Made by a program: the position numbers and the translations under genes
Assembly: GCA_017452405.1 (NCBI GenBank)
Contig: JAFTMM010000023.1
Coordinates: 1 to 11,930, forward strand
Reading direction: 5' to 3'
Length of the DNA stretch: 11,930 bases
Source of the DNA: Clostridia bacterium
GTDB taxonomy: Bacteria > Bacillota > Clostridia > Christensenellales > Pumilibacteraceae
Shown here: in pieces, positions 7,045 to 11,930 of the stretch
Layout: every line of letters starts with the position of its first letter
Position numbering within the stretch: the first letter of the stretch is position 1
Notes under the pieces: generated by a model
The model's input: the letters and a program-made list of their open reading frames with translations, nothing else
Told to the model about the DNA's origin: nothing
Database searches by the model: none

Positions 7045-8334
7045 TTAAGCGTCCTGAAGTGGGAAGAAGGCGTCGAGCATAAACAGGTCGTCCTGTGCAG
7101 TTACGTTAAGCCGTCCGCCGTATTTTTCCACTATCATACGCATACTGCGCGTGCCGAAGCCGTGGTTTTCTCCCTGCTTGCTGACGGGAAGTCCTTCTTC
7201 AAAGGTCAGGTTCTCTTCAAAATAGTTGGTGAAGCTTATGTTGACAAAGCCTTCCGTACGCTTTTCCGCAATGGAGATTACGCGCTTTTCCTTGTCCAGC
7301 TTTTCTACTGCGTGGATAGCGTTCTCGATAGCATTGCCGAAGAAAGCGTAAAGCTCGTGGTCGGGCATAAAATTCAGCTTCTTGCCGTCAAGCAGACAGG
7401 TAAGACGAATATCGTTGTTAAGGCAATACAGACCTTGGGTTGCAAGTACCACGTCGATTGCCTCGTTGCCCGTCTTAATCTGCGTATTATATATATTGAT
7501 AGTATCGCTAAGCTCACGGAGAGCCTCTGCGTCTATCCTCCCTTCCATAGCGCGGAGCTGGTGGCGAATGTCGTGGCATTTGAGATTAATCATCTCCACG
7601 TTGGCTTTTTCCTGAACGTACTTTTCGCGCTCTTCGTTAAGTAGCTTCTGCAGTTTTTTGAAGTCGTCCGCTATGCGCTTTTTTACCAGCGTATTGATTT
7701 CGAGCACGATAACCATTAGCGCGCAAATCGATGAGAATAAGCGCTCATACATCATTGCTTCTCCGCCAATGCGAAGATTAAAGAACTGCATTTCTATGAA
7801 AATAGTGGAAAGTAGCAATACAGCAGTAGCAATAAGCTGAATCGGACTTTCTATCTTTATATTAGTATATGCGAATTTCTGACGGCGTATGGACAAGAAA
7901 TAAATCGCAAGCAATCCGAGCGCAAATACTGAAACTATAATCAGAAAATCAAAAATAGGAAGTAGTCCGCCCAAAAGTCGTCCCATTACGTCGCTCATTC
8001 TTTGCGCAATATGCTGAACGGCGTAACCTATCGTCGCGCAGAACGACGAAGCAAATACGTCACACTCATAGCAGATGATAACGCTTGCGCATACCGCAAC
8101 GTACTGAACGACGTACTTTCCTCCGCCAACGAGCAAGAAGAAATCCCATCCAAGCGCCCTTTCAAGCTTAATGAGCCCGAAAGACAGAGCAATAAGGGCT
8201 ACTACGCAACAAATTACCCTTACCAAAAAGTACGAACGCTTAGGCATTCGAAAAGCAATAAACGCCGTTCCTATAATAAAGAGGATTATAAAACTGAAAT
8301 CACTCCAGAGGTCTTTGAGAACTTCCCAAAACAT
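7045..8334 (-). CDS. AgrC-like sensor histidine kinase, GHKL family
   Basis: A 429-aa product from ATG 8334, whose A is shared with the TGA stop of the regulator gene (TGATG overlap, translational coupling); AGAGGGGG lies just upstream. A GTG one codon earlier is possible. The first ~218 residues contain six or seven hydrophobic helices (approximately 13-30, 36-56, 73-90, 94-109, 123-149, 163-184, 196-217), followed by a Lys/Glu-rich coiled coil (~218-250). The dimerisation segment has CHDIRHQLR, with His254 the likely phosphorylated residue. The ATPase domain shows the N-box FFGNAIENA (~331-339) and G-box HGFGTRSMR (~391-399). This layout is that of AgrC/VirK-type membrane sensors paired with LytTR regulators. 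The signal is unknown: no AgrD-like peptide or AgrB-like processing gene is in the window. Expected partner is the adjacent regulator. Confidence 0.9.
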   Translation of the reverse strand: MFWEVLKDLWSDFSFIILFIIGTAFIAFRMPKRSYFLVRVICCVVALIALSFGLIKLERALGWDFFLLVGGGKYVVQYVAVCASVIICYECDVFASSFCATIGYAVQHIAQRMSDVMGRLLGGLLPIFDFLIIVSVFALGLLAIYFLSIRRQKFAYTNIKIESPIQLIATAVLLLSTIFIEMQFFNLRIGGEAMMYERLFSSICALMVIVLEINTLVKKRIADDFKKLQKLLNEEREKYVQEKANVEMINLKCHDIRHQLRAMEGRIDAEALRELSDTINIYNTQIKTGNEAIDVVLATQGLYCLNNDIRLTCLLDGKKLNFMPDHELYAFFGNAIENAIHAVEKLDKEKRVISIAEKRTEGFVNISFTNYFEENLTFEEGLPVSKQGENHGFGTRSMRMIVEKYGGRLNVTAQDDLFMLDAFFPLQDA

Positions 8335-9062
8335 CACGCGTTACCCCCTCTTAATTTAGTTTTTGACAATACTTCGGACAATCTTGTCACGAACTCCTTC
8401 TTCATTCCCCTGCTGATTTTTATCCAATCGTTTCCCACTAATACGTTGTCGCCTTTCAGCCTTTTACACCACTTTAAGTTTATAAGGTAAGACGAACTGC
8501 AACGGCAGAAGTTAGCGGTTTTAAGATCGTCTTCCAGCTTTTTCAAGCCGTTTCCGCGAACGGTATAATCACCGTTAGTAGTATGGTAGGTCAAATCCTT
8601 GTCCATAACCTCGATAAACTTAACGTCAGACGCCGAAATCACCACGTCGCCCTCGTAAGGAATATGAATTAAAACGGGAGCTTGGCGAACTTCGTTGTGA
8701 AGCATAAGTTTGTCTAAGCGGAGCTTTAAGTCGAAATACATTACGGGCTTGACGAAATAATCCAGCGCGTCTACCTTATAACCGTCAATCGCGTACTGGA
8801 TCATATCGGTCGTGAAGATAATCGCAACCTCCTTATCGAGCTTGCGCAACTGCACGCACGCGTCCATACCGCTCATATACGGCAGGCATATATCCATAAA
8901 TATAACGTCGTAAACGGGCTTATAACCTTGCAGGAATGTTTCCGCTCTGTCAAAAACGTCCGCTTTTATTTCCGTACCTTTTTCCGACTCGTACCTTGTT
9001 AAAAATTTTTGTAGGTTTTCTCTGTCGGTCGGTGAATCTTCGATAATGGCAACTCTCAGCAT
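8334..9062 (-). CDS. LytTR-family response regulator (AgrA/VirR type)
   Basis: A 242-aa product. The start is set at ATG 9062, which follows GGAGGAGGGG; an in-frame GTG five codons earlier would place the SD inside the gene. The receiver domain (residues ~1-122) has the acidic pair in IIEDSP (Glu8, Asp9), phospho-acceptor Asp57 in VIFMDICLP, Thr84/Thr85 in IIFTTDM and Lys105 in YFVKP. The LytTR DNA-binding domain spans ~129-238 with the characteristic run IEVMDKDLTYHTTNG and a CRCSSSYLINL strand/loop. Such proteins bind pairs of direct repeats rather than palindromes. The gene precedes, and overlaps by one base, the kinase gene. An array of repeats upstream (9101-9232) suggests autoregulation, and matching repeats at 6968-6997 suggest control of the GH3 operon. 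Confidence 0.93.
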   Translation of the reverse strand: MLRVAIIEDSPTDRENLQKFLTRYESEKGTEIKADVFDRAETFLQGYKPVYDVIFMDICLPYMSGMDACVQLRKLDKEVAIIFTTDMIQYAIDGYKVDALDYFVKPVMYFDLKLRLDKLMLHNEVRQAPVLIHIPYEGDVVISASDVKFIEVMDKDLTYHTTNGDYTVRGNGLKKLEDDLKTANFCRCSSSYLINLKWCKRLKGDNVLVGNDWIKISRGMKKEFVTRLSEVLSKTKLRGGNA

Positions 9063-9079
9063 ATTCCCCTCCTCCACTA

Positions 9080-9085
9080 ATTATA
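9080..9085 (-). promoter_or_regulatory. -10 element of the response regulator/kinase operon
   Basis: A perfect TATAAT on the minus strand (9085-9080), 17 bases before the ATG. No good -35 is present: 17 bp upstream is AAGTTT, part of the proximal GCAAGTTT repeat. Transcription would start around 9073, leaving a very short leader that still contains AGGAGGGG. An activator bound over the -35 position would fit. Confidence 0.5.
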
Positions 9086-9100
9086 ATACTATGAAAAGGA

Positions 9101-9232
9101 GTAAACTTGCAAGCATCTTGCCGTAATTAGTAGATTTTCTGCCGAAACTTGCGGTCTTTTGGAGAAATTTGCAAACTTTTTGGGAAAACTTGCCATTATT
9201 TGGATAATATTAATTTACTTGGAGGACTTTGC
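9101..9232 (-). repeat. Array of GCAAGTTT direct repeats with ~21-bp period (probable LytTR operators)
   Basis: On the minus strand: GCAAAGTCC (from 9232), GCAAGTTTT (from 9193), GCAAATTTC (from 9172), GCAAGTTTC (from 9152) and GCAAGTTTA (from 9110). The steps are 39, 21, 20 and 42 bp, that is one or two helical-register units of ~21 bp, with degenerate copies possible in the longer gaps. Most copies continue as CNCCAAAA, so the full unit is about 16 bp. The array fills almost the entire region between the rpmE terminator and the regulator promoter. Confidence 0.7.
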
Positions 9233-9255
9233 GGTTTTAATGCGTCCTCACAATA

Positions 9256-9285
9256 AAACAAGGCAACGAAGTCGTTGCCTTGTTT
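9256..9285 (-). terminator. Intrinsic terminator of rpmE
   Basis: Perfect stem with arms 9256-9268 and 9273-9285, containing CAAGGCAACG / CGTTGCCTTG and an AAGT tetraloop, followed on the minus strand by TTTTATT. It begins 22 nt after the rpmE stop codon and separates rpmE from the regulatory array of the next operon. Confidence 0.9.
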
Positions 9286-9307
9286 AACGTTAATAAGTCT
9301 ATGGAAA

Positions 9308-9520
9308 TTATTTTCCGAAGTTTGCGTATCTCTTGTTGAACTTATCGATTCTACCGCCGGTCTCAACTCTCTTCTGTTTGCCGGTGTAGAAAGGATGACA
9401 CTTAGAGCATACGTCCACTTTAAGAACGTCGCCTTTCTTGGTGGTGCCGGTCATGAACTCAGCTCCGCAAGCGCAAACGCACTTTACTTCATGATAATCG
9501 GGATGTATTTTTTCTTTCAT
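9308..9520 (-). CDS. rpmE: 50S ribosomal protein bL31, zinc-binding type
   Basis: A 70-aa protein starting at ATG 9520 with AAGGAG eight bases upstream; a nine-codon upstream extension to 9547 is rejected because it would run through this SD. Residues match bL31 end to end: KEKIHPDYHEV at the start, VCSKCHPFYTGKQ (37-49), TGGRIDKFNKR near the end. Cys16, Cys18, Cys38 and Cys41 form the zinc site of the C+ (zinc-containing) form; an additional Cys14 is present. The protein sits in the large subunit central protuberance and contacts the small subunit. It has its own promoter just after dnaA and its own terminator, so it is probably a single-gene transcript. Confidence 0.97.
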   Translation of the reverse strand: MKEKIHPDYHEVKCVCACGAEFMTGTTKKGDVLKVDVCSKCHPFYTGKQKRVETGGRIDKFNKRYANFGK

Positions 9521-9591
9521 GAGATCTTCTCCTTTTCCGCGAGGCATGTACGCTGTCCGCTAACATGTATCTCCGAATATTTAGCCTTAAT

Positions 9592-9620
9592 ATTATATGC
9601 GTTAATTTTTAATAAGTCAA
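9592..9620 (-). promoter_or_regulatory. Strong sigma-A-type promoter of rpmE
   Basis: Minus strand TTGACT (9620-9615), 17-bp spacer, TATAAT (9597-9592). Predicted start near 9585, giving a leader of about 65 nt before the rpmE ATG. It lies immediately downstream of the dnaA stop codon. Confidence 0.85.
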
Positions 9621-9630
9621 GCGTTTTTCG

Positions 9631-10980
9631 TCACTTTTTATAAATCATACTCTTAATATCCGTCACGGCGTTCTTAATGCGATCACTCGTCGGCATAATG
9701 CGCTCAATCTTGTCGCGCGCGTGGATGACGGTGGTATGATCGCGCCCTCCGCAAAGGTTTCCTACCGAGCCGAGGGGTAGGTTTGTAAGGTCAGCTATGA
9801 GATACATACAGATCTGACGGGGTTCGACGATTTCCTTGTTCTTCTTTTTGCCGAGAAGTTCGTTTTTGGTAGTACCGAAATACTTGCATACGCACTCGAT
9901 AATCGTTTCGGGATTGATTTTCTCGTCGGTTACGTTGCGGTAGTCTTTCAGCGTTTCACGCACGGTTTCAATGCTCGGCGCGCGACCGGTAAGACCGGAC
10001 AGGAAAACAACCTTGTTGAGCAGGCTTTCCATTTCGCGAATGTTGTTCTCTATCTTCTCCGCCATAAACGTGAGTACGTCAAGCGGAATGTTGCATTGGA
10101 GCTTATGCGCCTTTTTGGTAAGTATGGCTATTCTCGTTTCAATATCGGGTGGCTGAATGTCAGTAATAAGTCCCCACTCGAAACGGCTTCTCAGTCGTTC
10201 TTCAAGGTCGGGAATATCCGCAGGCGGACGGTCGGACGTGAACACGAGCTGTTTGCCCGAATCGTGCAGGTCGTTAAAGGTATGGAACAGCTCTTCCTGC
10301 GTACGCTCCTTGCCCGAAATAAACTGTATATCGTCAATCATAAGTACGTCTGCCGAGCGGTATTTGTCACGGAAAGAGTTTTGCGATTCCTTACTATTCC
10401 CTATCGCAGAGATGAAGTCGTTGAGGAACTTTTCCGAGGAAACGTAAATAACTTTCTTTTCGGGGTGAGAAATGAGGAGCGAGTTACCGATTGCGTGCAT
10501 GATGTGAGTTTTGCCGAGACCGGTACCGCCGTAGATAAAGAGCGGATTGAACTTAGTACCTGGCGCTTCGCTAACGGCGTGCGCTGCAGCTACCGTAAAC
10601 TCGTTGCACTTTCCGACTACGAACTCCTCAAAGTTGTACTTAGGGTTGATGGGGTTGCCGACTGCGTAGGTCTGCGCGGGCTTTTTCTCCTCCTCCACCT
10701 TAGCGTCGGGCGCGGTATAAAGGTCCTTTTCCGCCGACTCGATTACGATAATGTCCGAAAGGAAGGGCGCAATCTTTTGCGCTACGAGCTTAATGAGTAT
10801 TCTATGGCTGGCGTTAACCCTCGCGCGGTGTTCTTCGTTGGTAGCGACGAGTATAAGACGGTTTCTCTCGTCCACGGTATACGGTTCAAGAGTCTTGATC
10901 CACACGTCAAAACTGACCGCGCTACACTCGGTCTCCAGATCCACTAACATATCGCGCCAAATTTCGTTTGCACTCTTCAT
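9631..10980 (-). CDS. dnaA: Chromosomal replication initiator protein DnaA
   Basis: A 449-aa protein of normal DnaA length, from ATG 10980 with AAAGGA seven to eight bases upstream. Domain I (~1-85) includes IWRDMLVDLETE and FDVWIKTLEP, the interaction domain for helicase loading and regulators. A charged linker (~86-108) follows. The AAA+ domain (~113-330) has Walker A GGTGLGKTH (151-159), Walker B VLMIDDIQF (212-220) and the arginine-finger region ERLRSRFEWG (261-270). Domain IV (~355-449) has the DnaA signature GGRDHTTVIHA (411-421), which contacts DnaA boxes. It binds and melts oriC in its ATP form and recruits helicase. The neighbours are unusual: rpmE follows, not dnaN, and a TetR regulator precedes it in place of an rpmH/rnpA cluster. 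Confidence 0.99.
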   Translation of the reverse strand: MKSANEIWRDMLVDLETECSAVSFDVWIKTLEPYTVDERNRLILVATNEEHRARVNASHRILIKLVAQKIAPFLSDIIVIESAEKDLYTAPDAKVEEEKKPAQTYAVGNPINPKYNFEEFVVGKCNEFTVAAAHAVSEAPGTKFNPLFIYGGTGLGKTHIMHAIGNSLLISHPEKKVIYVSSEKFLNDFISAIGNSKESQNSFRDKYRSADVLMIDDIQFISGKERTQEELFHTFNDLHDSGKQLVFTSDRPPADIPDLEERLRSRFEWGLITDIQPPDIETRIAILTKKAHKLQCNIPLDVLTFMAEKIENNIREMESLLNKVVFLSGLTGRAPSIETVRETLKDYRNVTDEKINPETIIECVCKYFGTTKNELLGKKKNKEIVEPRQICMYLIADLTNLPLGSVGNLCGGRDHTTVIHARDKIERIMPTSDRIKNAVTDIKSMIYKK

Positions 10981-10995
10981 AGCTTCGTCCTTTAT

Positions 10996-11068
10996 CGTTT
11001 CTTTTCTATTTAATATATAATATATAGCCCTATCCGTTCTTATTTAGCCTAATTGCGAATGATGTCAA
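10996..11068 (-). promoter_or_regulatory. Probable dnaA promoter region
   Basis: A perfect TTGACA (11068-11063) lies within the last codons of the tetR gene, with AATAAG 18 bp downstream as a possible -10. A very AT-rich run with overlapping TATATT/TATTAT hexamers (11010-11026) gives alternative -10 sites without clear -35 elements. No DnaA box matching TTATNCACA is visible, so autorepression by DnaA is not evident here. Confidence 0.35.
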
Positions 11069-11627
11069 AAAAGAACAGGGTGAGCTTGCGGACGGGTTCG
11101 GTAAAGTCCTCGCCGTTCCAATCCCTATCAAGTACTTCCAGCAAACCGTTGACGTAGCCCGTCGCTATAAGTCTTGCAATCAGCTTCTCGTGCTCGGAAG
11201 GCTTGCGCTCACCGAAGTTTCTGCTTTTAACGATAGCGTAAACCAGCCTTTCAATGACTATTCTGAACTTGCCGTACCTCGTACCCTTGCATTTATTCAG
11301 CAATATGGCAAGCTCCGTTTTATGTTTCCAAAATACGCGGAGCATTTCTTTCGACATAAACGTCGAAAATTCTTCGAGTGGCATGTGCATTACGGTAATC
11401 GTGCTGGCAAGGTCGGCAATGAATTTGGGTATATAGCGATAAACTTTGCCCACTACTGCGTCGAGCAGGCTTGCTTTATCCGCATAGTAGCGGTAAAAGT
11501 TCCCGACCGAAACGCCTGCGCCTTTGGCAATACGCGCCACACTTGCGCCGGAGTATCCCTTTTCGAGAAATTCCGCCTTCGCCGACTCAAGTATTCTCTC
11601 CTCAACTTCGACCTTTCGCACCTGCAT
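11049..11627 (-). CDS. TetR/AcrR-family transcriptional regulator
   Basis: A 192-aa product from ATG 11627. The N-terminal helix-turn-helix domain (~8-55) is typical: ERILESAKAEFLEKGYSG, then VARIAKGAGVSVGNFYRYYADK, the recognition-helix region of TetR proteins. The rest (~60-192) is a helical ligand-binding domain with no recognisable signature, so the effector and target are unknown. No Shine-Dalgarno precedes the ATG; an in-frame extension to 11702 also lacks one and would read through the promoter. The gene ends 68 nt before dnaA in the same direction, with no terminator between, so some dnaA transcription could come from here. TetR proteins usually repress adjacent genes, and the AATAAG repeats at its promoter are candidate operators. 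Confidence 0.85.
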   Translation of the reverse strand: MQVRKVEVEERILESAKAEFLEKGYSGASVARIAKGAGVSVGNFYRYYADKASLLDAVVGKVYRYIPKFIADLASTITVMHMPLEEFSTFMSKEMLRVFWKHKTELAILLNKCKGTRYGKFRIVIERLVYAIVKSRNFGERKPSEHEKLIARLIATGYVNGLLEVLDRDWNGEDFTEPVRKLTLFFFDIIRN

Positions 11628-11633
11628 AGGAGT

Positions 11634-11680
11634 AGTATAACATAAAACAGAATTAAAAGCAAAGGTTTTCTGTAAGTCAA
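11634..11680 (-). promoter_or_regulatory. Promoter(s) of the TetR-family gene
   Basis: Two overlapping possibilities on the minus strand. First, TTGACT (11680-11675), 17-bp spacer, TTTAAT (11657-11652), predicted start near 11645 and an ~18-nt leader without SD. Second, TATACT (11639-11634), which ends six bases before the ATG and would make a leaderless mRNA. The first has the better hexamers. Confidence 0.55.
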
Positions 11681-11724
11681 CTTGTTGAGAATAAGGTTTC
11701 AATAGCCAACTTATTTGAATAAGG
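11675..11724. repeat. Two ~22-bp direct repeats with CTTATT/AATAAG symmetry upstream of tetR
   Basis: Plus strand 11675-11696 (AGTCAACTTGTTGAG then AATAAGG) and 11704-11724 (AGCCAACTTATTTG then AATAAGG) are near copies. The second contains a clean inverted repeat CTTATT-TG-AATAAG; the first has CTTGTT in place of CTTATT. The first overlaps the -35 TTGACT of the tetR promoter. The position fits an autoregulatory operator, though the units also resemble the ends of the 111-bp repeats next door. Confidence 0.5.
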
Positions 11725-11930
11725 TTTCCGGAAGCAGGCTTATTGAATGTAGATATGTGAAAGTTTCTTGTATAGTTGCTTATAGTACAAACTTTTTATG
11801 CGCTAAAAAGTTTGACAAAAAGTTTTAGAATAAGTTTCCGCAAGCTGACTTATTGAACGTAGATATGTGAGGGTTTCTTGTATAGATACTTAGCATCACA
11901 AACTTTTTATGCGCTAAAAAGTTTGATCAA
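11717..11930. repeat. Two tandem copies of a ~111-bp intergenic repeat
   Basis: Copy 1 runs 11717-11827; copy 2 starts at 11828 and reaches the window end. By eye they are about 85% identical, including the shared runs GTAGATATGTGA, GTTTCTTGTATAG and ATGCGCTAAAAAGTTTGA. Each starts with an AATAAG...CTTATT inverted repeat around TTTCCGNAAGC and ends with a perfect 11-bp stem, CAAACTTTTTA / TAAAAAGTTTG with a TGCGC loop (11788-11814 and 11899-11925). No open reading frame of note or known RNA is recognised. Together with the tetR promoter this accounts for the ~300-bp gene-free stretch at the right end. Confidence 0.75.

Noticed and set aside
8002..8490. A 162-codon plus-strand frame across the regulator/kinase junction
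   Set aside because: It overlaps two clearly identified genes on the minus strand and has no domain of its own.
11628..11930. Origin of replication (oriC) upstream of dnaA
   Set aside because: The region is AT-rich and repetitive, but I found no match to TTATNCACA on either strand, and the repeats are 111 bp long with hairpins, unlike DnaA-box clusters.
11717..11930. CRISPR array
   Set aside because: The repeated unit is 111 bp with near-continuous similarity and no short repeat/unique spacer alternation; no cas gene is near.

Overview
This window looks like a chromosomal segment of a Gram-positive Clostridia-type bacterium (Bacillota), most likely an anaerobic gut or rumen lineage. The evidence is AGGAGG-type ribosome binding sites, sigma-A-like promoters, a GHKL/LytTR two-component pair of the AgrC/AgrA type, a Bacillota-style dnaA and rpmE, and secreted modular glycosidases with collagen-like stalks. 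The order or family cannot be fixed from this sequence. All eight convincing genes lie on the minus strand, so the window reads biologically from right to left.

Right end (11930 to about 11628): no gene is visible. The stretch holds two tandem copies of a ~111-bp intergenic repeat, each ending in a perfect 11-bp hairpin, plus AATAAG/CTTATT elements running into the promoter of a TetR-family regulator (11049-11627). That regulator's start codon has no Shine-Dalgarno sequence. Next come dnaA (9631-10980) and rpmE (9308-9520), which has a near-consensus promoter of its own and a strong intrinsic terminator at 9256-9285. dnaA is not followed by dnaN, and no DnaA-box cluster is visible.

Middle (9232 to 6900): a LytTR response regulator (8334-9062) and an overlapping AgrC-like GHKL sensor kinase (7045-8334) form a translationally coupled operon. 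Upstream of it is an array of ~21-bp-period direct repeats with the core GCAAGTTT. The same motif, in the same 21-bp register, appears as a pair just upstream of the promoter of the next operon, a large GH3 glycosidase. The simplest reading is that the response regulator controls its own operon and the glycosidase operon.

Left part (6877 to 1): three genes for cell-surface carbohydrate use. They are a 1369-aa secreted GH3 enzyme (2768-6877), a 706-aa lipoprotein with Ig-like putative-binding repeats and a CBM6/35-like domain (539-2659), and the start of a second, paralogous GH3 enzyme cut by the window edge (1-526). The complete GH3 enzyme has its domains in reversed order (C-domain and Fn3-like domain before the TIM barrel), and the second begins the same way. 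The first is tethered by collagen-like Gly-X-Y stretches and a C-terminal membrane helix.

Taken together, the sensor probably detects an extracellular signal, and the regulator then activates a surface glycosidase and binding-protein operon. The DNA motifs and gene order support this link; it is not demonstrated.
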